Shown one piece after another: positions 13,091-19,189 of a stretch of 19,189 nt of DNA (the first letter of the stretch is position 1; each line of letters opens with the position of its first letter). The notes below the pieces were generated by a model. That model saw nothing but the letters and a program-made list of their open reading frames with translations, searched no databases and was not told the origin of the DNA. The translations under genes were made by a program, and so were the position numbers. The stretch covers positions 1 to 19,189 of the forward strand of contig CAZHNG010000100.1 in assembly GCA_964533785.1 (NCBI GenBank), written 5' to 3'. Source of the DNA: JANQRV01 sp964533785. Lineage in GTDB: Bacteria; Bacteroidota; Bacteroidia; Chitinophagales; Saprospiraceae.

Positions 13091-13133
13091 CACGTGGGGC
13101 CCACCACGTAGGGCCCGTATGGGCCTGGCCAGG
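13091..13133. repeat. GC-rich palindromic patch
   Basis: Within AT-rich DNA, this patch contains CGTGGGGCCCACCACG (stem CGTGG/CCACG), a second GGGCCC at 13111-13116, GGGCC at 13121-13125 and the perfect palindrome CCTGGCCAGG at 13124-13133. Its composition differs sharply from the flanks. Confidence 0.45.
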
Positions 13134-13224
13134 TTAAGATTTAATATATAGCATCGAAACTCTTAAAATCTATGATTTTTCGAGACTTCGTCTTTCACAA
13201 TTGAAACACTAGCATTTCAGTAGC

Positions 13225-13311
13225 CACGAATGCACGAATAAGAAAACTATTGTATGAATGGGGCATATTTATCACGAATATCGGCTCCGCCGAATAACAA
13301 ATTACACGAAT
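13225..13311. repeat. Cluster of four CACGAAT heptamers with a mini-hairpin
   Basis: CACGAAT occurs at 13225-13231, 13233-13239, 13273-13279 and 13305-13311, with TCGGC-TCC-GCCGA at 13281-13293 between the last two. The spacing is irregular, so this is not a CRISPR. Phrases of this kind recur between genes in Bacteroidota genomes as far as I recall. Confidence 0.4.
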
Positions 13312-13778
13312 TTGGAGCGCTTAAAATATGATATTTTTAATTATTTATAAATCAATTACACATTGCAATTAATTAGTGTTCAATCCTGAAACTTCGGCTC
13401 TTAAAATTTTTATCGAAACCTGCTTACCTAGTGGTATCGGAAGGCCCCATGTTCTCATTTTCTTGTAAGTTTATGCAAGCACGACAGAATGTTAGGCGGC
13501 TACTTAGAAAATCGCCTTTTTACAACAATTCTATGCCAGTCAAAGTCCGTGTTTTTCAAATAACGCTTTTTCGAAAGCTCCTCCCTTTCTTTACTTATAC
13601 CGTAATTCATGTTTTAGTCCCCAAGACTTCATTTTAGTGGAATTCAGCGTTAGTCTGCATCTCTAAATTTCAACCATTGTCCTTTTCTACAATTCAGTAG
13701 GCAAATTCGACAGCTCGTCCACTCTTTTTTTGATCGGGTGCAGGATTGCTCCACATTTGTGGTAACAATCTAAAGAAA

Positions 13779-15920
13779 ATGAAGCACCTGAATATTTTTT
13801 GGCTATTATTACTTCCTAATTTAATCTTTTCACAAACCATCATCAGTGGTGTAGTAAGTGATACGAAAGGCCTATCGATCATTGGGGCCAATATCATGAT
13901 CGATGGCACTTACGACGGCAGCATTACCGATGAAAACGGAGCTTTCCAATTTGAAACTTTTGAAGAAGGGGACGTAGTATTATTGATTTCTTACTTAGGT
14001 TATGAAACCAAAAAGATCAATGCAGCAGTATCAACACTGAACGAACTTCAGATCGAACTAAGAGAATCGGTTACTACATTAGATGCGGTCGAAGTTTCTG
14101 CCAGCACTTTCAAAGCCGGAGATAACTCCAAAATGGCTGCCTTGAAACCGCTCGACATTGTGACGACTGCCGGTTCTATGGGTGATGTCATTGCGGCTAT
14201 GCGGACTTTACCCGGTGCACAGTCCAATGCGGAAGACGGACGACTTTTTATTCGCGGTGGCGATGCCCGGGAAACGAACATTTACATCGACGGGTTAAAA
14301 GTATTTTCTCCTTATACCCGGACCATCGGCGGTACGCCATCCCGGGGTCGATACTCTCCATTCCTGTTCCAAGGGGTCAGTTTTTCTACTGGAGGTTATT
14401 CTGCGGCCTTTGGCCAAGCTCTTTCGGGAATTCTGGACATGAATACGATCGACGAGCCCGACGAAACAGCAACCGAGCTTTCTTTGATGACGGTAGGAGC
14501 AGGAGTAGGCCATACCCAAAAATGGGATAGACAATCCATCAGTTTCAGTGGTTCTTATATTGATCTGGCCCCTTACAACTGGGCAGCACCTTCCAAAGCA
14601 GATTGGATCACTCCCTACCGGGGCGTTTCCGGAGAAGCTGTTTATCGCTATAAGACTAAAAACGGGTTGCTGAAAAGCTACCTGGCCAGCGAAACGAGCG
14701 GATTTAAATTGGCACGGAATACGATCGATGATCTTCAGCAGGAAGTGATCGATATTCAAAACAAGGATCTTTACGGTAACACTTCCTATAATGCCATCAT
14801 TAGCCCGAAAACTTCAGTATTTACCGGGCTCAGTATTGGCCATAACGTAGACCATCTCAAAATTGACGAACAGATTAATATGCAACGACAACTGGATGGC
14901 GTTCATGCCCGGCTGGCATTAAAAACCATCATGACCGAACGCTTCATCCTCAATTACGGCGTAGACTACCTGTTCGAAAAGCATGGCCGAAAAATTATAC
15001 CAAACCCTACCCAATTCCTGACGAATAACCTTTACAGTACTTTCTTTGAAACAGACTACTATTTTTCAAAAAATCTGGCCCTGAAAACAGGTGTACGAGC
15101 AGAATACAGCGCTTTGAGAAGACAAACTACCATTGACCCACGTGTGACCATCGCACAAAAACTTTCTAAAAACAGCCAACTGAGTCTGGGATACGGTAGA
15201 TTCACCCAGGAAGTCGACCCGGAATTACTTTTCTACAACGATCAGCTTGTTCCCGAAAGATCCAGCCATTACCTGCTCAATTTCAACCATAAATCAGAAA
15301 AGCAAATGTTCCGGGCAGAGGCCTTTTACAAGGATTACGAAAACTTGTTACAGTATAAAAGGAGCGAATCGGGCTATTCTGAAGCCAGTAATGAAGGGAA
15401 TGGTCGTGTGTACGGAATAGATCTCTTCTGGCGTGCCAACCAATTGTTCGAGAATTTTGACTTCTGGGTTTCTTACAGCTGGTTGAATCACCAACGTATC
15501 CACAGAGATTTCCCGGTCAAAGCCACTCCTCGCTATTCACCGGCACACAACCTTTCTGTTGTTTCAAAAATATGGATACCAGATCTACGGTCACAACTTG
15601 GTTTCACTTTCAACATGGCTAGTGGCCGCCCCTTTGAGAACCCCAATACGCCTGGCTTTCTCAATGAACGCTCGGGCCTGTTCAAGAGTATCAACCTAAG
15701 TTGGGCTTACCTGATCAGCCAGCAAAAGATCCTCTTTGTATCGGTTTCTAACCTAACTGGATTTAAAAATGATTTCGGCTACGAATACGGATCGGCTAGG
15801 AATGAGAACGGCCTTTATCCCGGCCGGTTGATCCGGCCCAACGACGACCGGTTTTTCTTCGCCGGTTTTTTCTGGACCATCAGTCGCAATAAATCGAAAA
15901 ATCAATTGAATAATTTGTAG
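13779..15920 (+). CDS. TonB-dependent receptor with carboxypeptidase-regulatory-like N-terminal domain
   Basis: From ATG at 13779 (preceded by TAAAGAAA) the protein has 713 aa; the frame is open 11 codons upstream but the signal peptide MKHLNIFWLLLLPNLIFSQ starts here. Residues about 20-105 are the CarboxypepD_reg-like sandwich (ISGVVSDTKGLSIIGANIMI, GSITDENGAFQFETF, LLISYLGYETKKI). The plug domain follows (about 120-225) with GDVIAAMRTLPGAQ, FIRGGDARETNIYIDGLKV and a GGYSAAFGQALSGILDM end. The rest is a beta-barrel with many alternating aromatic strands, ending FFAGFFWTIS plus a short polar tail. Such receptors import siderophores, vitamins, peptides or glycans using TonB energy; the sequence does not show which. 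At about 700 aa it is shorter than SusC proteins and no SusD gene is nearby, so a polysaccharide system is unlikely. A TPR/kinase/regulator trio follows. Confidence 0.92.
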   Translation: MKHLNIFWLLLLPNLIFSQTIISGVVSDTKGLSIIGANIMIDGTYDGSITDENGAFQFETFEEGDVVLLISYLGYETKKINAAVSTLNELQIELRESVTTLDAVEVSASTFKAGDNSKMAALKPLDIVTTAGSMGDVIAAMRTLPGAQSNAEDGRLFIRGGDARETNIYIDGLKVFSPYTRTIGGTPSRGRYSPFLFQGVSFSTGGYSAAFGQALSGILDMNTIDEPDETATELSLMTVGAGVGHTQKWDRQSISFSGSYIDLAPYNWAAPSKADWITPYRGVSGEAVYRYKTKNGLLKSYLASETSGFKLARNTIDDLQQEVIDIQNKDLYGNTSYNAIISPKTSVFTGLSIGHNVDHLKIDEQINMQRQLDGVHARLALKTIMTERFILNYGVDYLFEKHGRKIIPNPTQFLTNNLYSTFFETDYYFSKNLALKTGVRAEYSALRRQTTIDPRVTIAQKLSKNSQLSLGYGRFTQEVDPELLFYNDQLVPERSSHYLLNFNHKSEKQMFRAEAFYKDYENLLQYKRSESGYSEASNEGNGRVYGIDLFWRANQLFENFDFWVSYSWLNHQRIHRDFPVKATPRYSPAHNLSVVSKIWIPDLRSQLGFTFNMASGRPFENPNTPGFLNERSGLFKSINLSWAYLISQQKILFVSVSNLTGFKNDFGYEYGSARNENGLYPGRLIRPNDDRFFFAGFFWTISRNKSKNQLNNL

Positions 15921-16038
15921 CAAGACACTGGACGCTAGACACTAGATTTTGTGTGTGATTGATCCCGGTTACAATCGGGAGAAAGTTTTGTGTGTCAAAA
16001 CATTAATTGAATTAAACAACTTATAAAATTTAATAATT
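15921..16038 (+). promoter_or_regulatory. Structured leader between TonB receptor and TPR-kinase-regulator operon
   Basis: The gap starts with a short repeat unit (GACGCTAGACACTAGA, 15931-15946). TCCCG (15963-15967) can pair with CGGGA (15976-15980), while GATTG (15957-15961) can pair with CAATC (15972-15976); the two stems share base 15976, so they exclude each other. GTTTTG-TGTGT-CAAAAC forms a further hairpin at 15985-16001, and TTTTGTGTGT occurs twice (15947-15956, 15986-15995). No T-run follows, so a simple terminator is not supported. Confidence 0.4.
15931..15946 (+). repeat. Short repeat copy 1 (GACGCTAGACACTAGA)
   Basis: This lies 11 nt after the stop of the TonB receptor and matches 15 of 16 bases at 19149-19164, which lies at the 3' end of the last gene. 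It is preceded by a GACACT that repeats part of the unit. Confidence 0.5.
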
Positions 16039-16668
16039 ATGAAAAACATTATGCTAACATTAACCTGGTTATTTTTCACTACAATTATCGCATTTGGACA
16101 ATCCAAGTACGAAAGCAGTATGCAAAAAGCCTTTGAATTATGGGAGGATGGTAACACTCAGCAAGCTAGTGCATTATTCGAAAGAATAAGTCAGGCCGAA
16201 AAGGACAATTGGATACCGCTTTACCACGCCGCCAATGTATTAATTTCGTCTTCCTTTGCTGTAGAAGATCCGGTGCAAAGAAACAATATGCTTGAAAAAG
16301 CTAAATCCTTCATTGCAGAAGCACACAACCGCTCAGCAGACAATTCCGAATTGTTGACTTTGGAAGGCTTATTGTATACTGCCTACGTAACCATGGATCC
16401 TCAGACCTACGGGATGACCCATTCTCCTAAAATTATGGAATTACACGAAAAGGCAATCCAACTCGATCCTGAGAACCCCAGAGCACACTTAAATAAGATC
16501 CAGTATGCTATGGGGACTGCCCAGTTTTTTGGCCAGGACATAACACCTTTGTGTGAGCAAATGAAAGAAATTATTCCTAAATTCGAGAACCGAATTACAG
16601 AGACACTTTTTGCCCCTAGTTGGGGTGTAGAAAATGCTAAACAAATAGTAACAAATTGCAATGAGTAA
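16039..16668 (+). CDS. Secreted TPR-like protein in operon with LytS/LytTR two-component system
   Basis: The 209-aa protein has a clear signal peptide (MKNIMLTLTWLFFTTIIAFGQ) and then helix pairs resembling tetratricopeptide repeats: YESSMQKAFELWEDGNTQQASALFERI at about 24-50, a middle pair around LLTLEGLLYTAY, and MELHEKAIQLDPENPRAHLNKIQYAMG at about 134-160. It should act in the periplasm or at the outer membrane, where TPR scaffolds bind other proteins. The stop TAA overlaps the kinase gene start by 8 nt (AATGAGTAA), so translation is probably coupled. Its position at the head of the kinase-regulator operon suggests it may pass an envelope signal to the kinase, or simply be co-expressed; nothing in the sequence decides this. 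Confidence 0.82.
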   Translation: MKNIMLTLTWLFFTTIIAFGQSKYESSMQKAFELWEDGNTQQASALFERISQAEKDNWIPLYHAANVLISSSFAVEDPVQRNNMLEKAKSFIAEAHNRSADNSELLTLEGLLYTAYVTMDPQTYGMTHSPKIMELHEKAIQLDPENPRAHLNKIQYAMGTAQFFGQDITPLCEQMKEIIPKFENRITETLFAPSWGVENAKQIVTNCNE

Positions 16669-17686
16669 TCCTTACAGGAGTTTAAAGCAAGCAGTAATGG
16701 TGGTTGCCGCCATTTGTGTGGTAATCATCATTCTCAATTATATTTTAAATGGAAGAATGACCTGGCAAATGGCTGGCGCTACTGCCTTATATAGCATGTA
16801 CTATGGTTTTCCGTTAACCATCCTGAATGGCCAACTATTTGCTTACCTCGACAAGGTATCACCTTGGGAGGAAAAACCACGGAGAAGGGCTTATCAGGGT
16901 GTGATGGGTTCCGTAGCAGTAACGATGTTGACTTTGATCATGCTGAATTTCATTTTATGGTCCCTTATTCAAGGAAACAGTATTAGCGTTTTATGGCTGA
17001 AGGAAAACCGCAGTTTTTATGTTACGGCCCTGGTCATTACGGTTGTAGTGACGACAACTTTACACGCCATCGGATTTTTCAAAGAAGTGCAACGCGAAAA
17101 ACAAGTAAACGCTCAGCTCCGGCAAGAAAAATTATTAACGGAGCTAAGCGCTCTGAGAGCTCATTTAGATCCTCATTTCTTATTCAATAGTTTCAATGTT
17201 TTGTCGGGACTCATAGAAGAGGATAAGGAAAAAGCACAGGAGTTCCTCAGCGGTTTATCAAAGATATACCGCTATATTCTGGAACAGCGCAATGAGCACA
17301 CTAGTACGGTGGCGGAGGAACTTAGCTTTGCCCAACAATACTTACACTTACAGAAAATGAGGTTTGAAGACAGCATCCATTTGAAGACCGCGATCAGCCC
17401 GGAAGCTTTAGACAGGAGAATTCCTTCGCTGAGCTTACAATTGTTGTTGGAGAATGCTTTGAAACACAACGGATTTGATGAATTGGAGCCGCTGGACATT
17501 CGCATCAAGGAAGAAGCCGACACCTTATTAGTAAGCAATAACCGTAAAGCCAGAAAAAACATTTCCACAGCCGGTAACGGGATTGGGCTGCAAAACATAC
17601 GGGATCGCTATGCCCTTTTGACCGATAAAAAGCCGGAAGTGGAAGCCAAAGATGATTCGTTCACCGTAAAATTACCATTGATTTGA
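16661..17686 (+). CDS. LytS-type sensor histidine kinase (His_kinase/HATPase)
   Basis: The 341-aa protein has four predicted membrane segments in its first 140 residues (about 11-29, 38-61, 81-103, 119-140), then a short coiled linker (EVQREKQVNAQLRQEKLL). The LytS-family phosphoacceptor box follows, RAHLDPHFLFNSFNVLSGLI at 166-185, with H172 the expected phosphorylated His. A C-terminal ATPase domain has an N-box LLLENALKHN at 261-270 and a G-box GNGIGLQNIRDRY at 306-318. There is no extracellular ligand domain of any size, so it must sense through the membrane part or a partner. The usual QINPHFLFN is HLDPHFLFN here, which is tolerated in the family. It overlaps the TPR gene by 8 nt and the regulator gene by 4 nt. 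Confidence 0.92.
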   Translation: MSNPYRSLKQAVMVVAAICVVIIILNYILNGRMTWQMAGATALYSMYYGFPLTILNGQLFAYLDKVSPWEEKPRRRAYQGVMGSVAVTMLTLIMLNFILWSLIQGNSISVLWLKENRSFYVTALVITVVVTTTLHAIGFFKEVQREKQVNAQLRQEKLLTELSALRAHLDPHFLFNSFNVLSGLIEEDKEKAQEFLSGLSKIYRYILEQRNEHTSTVAEELSFAQQYLHLQKMRFEDSIHLKTAISPEALDRRIPSLSLQLLLENALKHNGFDELEPLDIRIKEEADTLLVSNNRKARKNISTAGNGIGLQNIRDRYALLTDKKPEVEAKDDSFTVKLPLI

Positions 17687-18435
17687 TACGCACTGTAATT
17701 GTCGAAGACGAAGGGGTAGCCGCCAGAAAACTACAAGCCATGCTGGAAAAAGAAGGGATGGAGGTGATCGCCAGCCTTAAATCCAACCGGGCATTACAAA
17801 ACTTCATGAGCAGTAGCGATCCCCCCGACTTGTATTTCATGGATATTCACCTTAGTGATGGTATTGTTTTTGAAACACTACAATCTTTGACCATAAAGAC
17901 TCCTATCATTTTCACGACCGCCTATGATGAATTTGCCATCCGGGCCTTCAAGCAAAATAGTGTTGATTACCTATTAAAACCGGTTGACAAAACAGAGTTA
18001 AAGGCTGCTTTGGCAAAGTTTAATGATCTATTTCAAAAAGAACCGCAAGTAGATCTCAATGCAGCGATCAGTCAGTTGCTCAATAATCATAAGGAAGACT
18101 ACCGGGAGCGGATCAAGGTAAAAGTAGGAGATCGCCTTCGTAGCATAAAAATAGAAGAAGCGGCTCTTTTCTACAGTGAATCCAAGATCACTTTTGTCTT
18201 AACGGCTGTTGGGAGGGCCTATCCCATCGACCAATCGCTGGAACAGATCTCGGGAGAGTTAGACCCAAAGCGCTTTCACCGGGTGAACCGCAGCCAAATC
18301 GTCAATATCGATTTTATCGATGATGTTATTGCTTATTCGAATAGCCGCCTTAAAGTTTTGCTGAACAACACTACCGATCACGAGATCATTGTCGCAAGAG
18401 AACGGGTGAAGGGATTTAAGGCCTGGTTGGGGTAG
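17683..18435 (+). CDS. LytTR-family response regulator
   Basis: The 250-aa protein has a receiver domain at 1-115 with the acidic pair E8/D9 (VIVEDEG), phosphoacceptor D54 (YFMDIHL), switch residue T78 or T79 (IIFTTAYDEFA) and K99 (YLLKPVD). A linker leads to a LytTR DNA-binding domain at about 148-248 (KVKVGDRLRSIKIEEAALFY, RFHRVNRSQIVNIDFI, KVLLNNTTDHEIIVARERV). LytTR domains bind short direct repeats upstream of targets, often near their own operon. The start must be TTG at 17683-17685, since no ATG or GTG lies close before VIVEDE; it overlaps the kinase stop as TTGA. The gene ends with two consecutive TAG stops. Confidence 0.93.
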   Translation: MIRTVIVEDEGVAARKLQAMLEKEGMEVIASLKSNRALQNFMSSSDPPDLYFMDIHLSDGIVFETLQSLTIKTPIIFTTAYDEFAIRAFKQNSVDYLLKPVDKTELKAALAKFNDLFQKEPQVDLNAAISQLLNNHKEDYRERIKVKVGDRLRSIKIEEAALFYSESKITFVLTAVGRAYPIDQSLEQISGELDPKRFHRVNRSQIVNIDFIDDVIAYSNSRLKVLLNNTTDHEIIVARERVKGFKAWLG

Positions 18436-18438
18436 TAG

Positions 18439-18708
18439 AGAGATTTCATACGACTGGAAGAAAAAGATGCCGGCGAGACGATCACGGATCTAAAGTTCAA
18501 CAAGACTACCCCTTCGATCGTATTTGGCTGGGATGTCAGGCCAGGTAAAAAGGGTGATACTTGGATGTTACGGACGAATTTGCGCTATGCTCCTTTCCTG
18601 GACATTGAGCATAATTCTAAAGTATTGAGTTTACAACACCTGGAGTTTAATTTCATTCAACTGGTGATCTATCCGCAACGAAGAAAATTAAGCAAGAAAT
18701 TGAAGTAA
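18439..18708 (+). pseudogene. Orphan C-terminal fragment of an outer-membrane beta-barrel protein
   Basis: Immediately after the two TAG stops of the regulator the same frame stays open for 89 codons to the TAA at 18706-18708. It reads RDFIRLEEKDAGETITDLKF, then TTPSIVFGWDVRPGKKGDTW, MLRTNLRYAPFLDIE and LEFNFIQLVIYPQRRKLSKKLK. Alternating hydrophobic strands, a Gly-rich periplasmic turn and the strand pair near the end resemble the last strands of a Bacteroidota outer-membrane barrel. No start codon, ribosome binding site or signal peptide precedes it; the only internal ATG would leave 48 residues. It is most simply the 3' remnant of a deleted gene. Translation by stop readthrough from the regulator is conceivable but needs two TAG codons to be read. 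Confidence 0.6.
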
Positions 18709-18768
18709 GCGCTATATTTTCTGACAAAAAGTTATTTTTAGTGGTCAAATCAAAATCAAGGATAATCA

Positions 18769-19170
18769 ATGAAAACCTTTAAGACCATCATCCTGCCTAT
18801 TTTCCTGGCAACACTGTGGATCAGCCTTTCCGAATTTGTCAGAAATGAATTTATATTAAAAATGTATTGGACGAATCATTACGAGAAGATGGGCCTGGTC
18901 TTCCCCTCTGAGCCCATTAACGGAATAGTCTGGGGCATTTGGTCTTTAGTGTTCGCGGTTGCCATCTATATCATGGCGGAGAAATTCTCTTTGTGGCAAA
19001 CCACCTTTTTGGCCTGGCTGGTTGGGTTTGTGATGATGTGGCTGGTTACCGGGAATTTGGGGGTATTACCCTTTGGTATATTGATTTATGCAGTACCGCT
19101 TAGTGTATTAGAAGCTTTTTTGGCTGCCTTTATTATTACTAGACTTTTGACGCTAGACTCTAGAAGTTAG
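18769..19170 (+). CDS. Small integral membrane protein of unknown function
   Basis: The 133-aa protein has four hydrophobic segments (about residues 5-23, 50-70, 75-93, 98-127) with little in between, so it should be an inner-membrane protein with both ends on the same side. I do not recognise the family, and no catalytic or binding motif shows. AAGGAT eight bases before the ATG serves as a ribosome binding site, and TATTTTTA at 18733-18740 may be a -7 box. The last residues (LTLDSRS) are encoded by a short repeat that is also present non-coding after the TonB receptor, so the native C-terminus may have been altered. Confidence 0.75.
   Translation: MKTFKTIILPIFLATLWISLSEFVRNEFILKMYWTNHYEKMGLVFPSEPINGIVWGIWSLVFAVAIYIMAEKFSLWQTTFLAWLVGFVMMWLVTGNLGVLPFGILIYAVPLSVLEAFLAAFIITRLLTLDSRS
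19149..19164 (+). repeat. Short repeat copy 2 (GACGCTAGACTCTAGA)
   Basis: 15 of 16 bases match 15931-15946. This copy lies inside the last codons of the small membrane protein and is followed by the hairpin at 19165-19186. Confidence 0.5.
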
Positions 19171-19186
19171 ACTAAAAATTCTAACT
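19165..19186 (+). terminator. Hairpin across the stop of the last gene
   Basis: AGTTAGA (19165-19171) pairs perfectly with TCTAACT (19180-19186) around an 8-nt AT-rich loop; the TAG stop (19168-19170) lies in the left arm. The stem is AT-rich and the window ends three bases later, so whether a T-run follows cannot be seen. Confidence 0.35.
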
Positions 19187-19189
19187 AAT

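Larger units (their letters stand above)
12962..13778. other. Long non-coding region with hairpins and short repeats
   Basis: These 817 nt separate the metallophosphoesterase from the second TonB receptor. I see no credible gene; the 68-codon ORF at 13431-13637 is biased and unlike any family. In order the region holds a long hairpin (13008-13051), a GC-rich palindromic patch (13091-13133), four CACGAAT heptamers (13225, 13233, 13273, 13305), a TCGGC-TCC-GCCGA mini-hairpin (13281-13293), an AT-rich block (13320-13380), a weak AGGCG/CGCCT stem with T5 (about 13493-13525), and CCACATTTGTGG just before the receptor start. The heptamer region reads like a dispersed intergenic repeat. Confidence 0.5.

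Noticed and set aside
13431..13637. 68-codon plus-strand ORF in the long intergenic region
   Set aside because: No domain, no ribosome binding site, biased composition; it lies in repeat-rich non-coding DNA.
13779..15920. SusC-type polysaccharide receptor
   Set aside because: The protein is too short, no SusD lipoprotein or glycoside hydrolase gene is adjacent, and the barrel lacks recognisable SusC-specific features.

Overview
The window looks like a chromosomal segment from a Bacteroidota bacterium, most likely of the Saprospiria/Lewinella type. The reasons are two proteins with C-terminal type IX secretion (T9SS type A) sorting domains, two large TonB-dependent receptors with carboxypeptidase-regulatory-like N-terminal domains, a LytS/LytTR two-component pair, AT-rich intergenic DNA and mostly non-canonical ribosome binding sites. 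The lineage is inferred from gene content; no rRNA, tRNA or phylogenetic marker gene is present.

Layout. Positions 2-1972 hold the 3' part of a secreted repeat protein: tandem modules of exactly 366 nt (122 aa) ending in a T9SS domain, followed by a hairpin-plus-T-run terminator. A convergent 473-aa helical protein of unknown function covers 2029-3450. A promoter-bearing AT-rich gap leads to a dockerin-like T9SS protein (3773-4924) and, 26 nt later, a Crp/Fnr-family regulator (4951-5625). On the minus strand lies a probable metal locus: a 941-aa TonB receptor with two duplicated N-terminal HMA (CGMC) domains (5700-8525) and, upstream, a small exported Cys/His-rich protein of the DUF6660/HYC_CC_PP kind (8842-9201). 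The 316-nt gap between them contains a palindrome and a hairpin.

Positions 9337-11010 hold an exported Gfo/Idh/MocA-type oxidoreductase flanked by debris: an unrecognised 53-codon ORF at its 3' end, and at its 5' side two overlapping gene fragments, one HepT/DUF86-like and one of a four-helix-bundle (23S rRNA intervening-sequence type) protein. A secreted metallophosphoesterase with a C-terminal CBM9-like domain follows (11123-12961), then about 800 nt of non-coding DNA with a long hairpin, a GC-rich palindromic patch and CACGAAT heptamers.

The last third is all on the plus strand: a second TonB-dependent receptor (13779-15920), then a tightly overlapped trio of secreted TPR protein, LytS-type histidine kinase and LytTR response regulator (16039-18435), which is probably one transcript with translational coupling. 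Directly behind the regulator, in the same frame and after two TAG stops, is an 89-codon fragment that looks like the C-terminus of an outer-membrane beta-barrel. A small membrane protein (18769-19170) closes the window and ends inside a short repeat also found after the second receptor.

Most genes concern the cell envelope: secretion, outer-membrane uptake and envelope sensing. The points most worth following up are the alternating repeat array, the duplicated-HMA receptor with its Cys-rich neighbour, and the several gene fragments that ordinary ORF calling misses.
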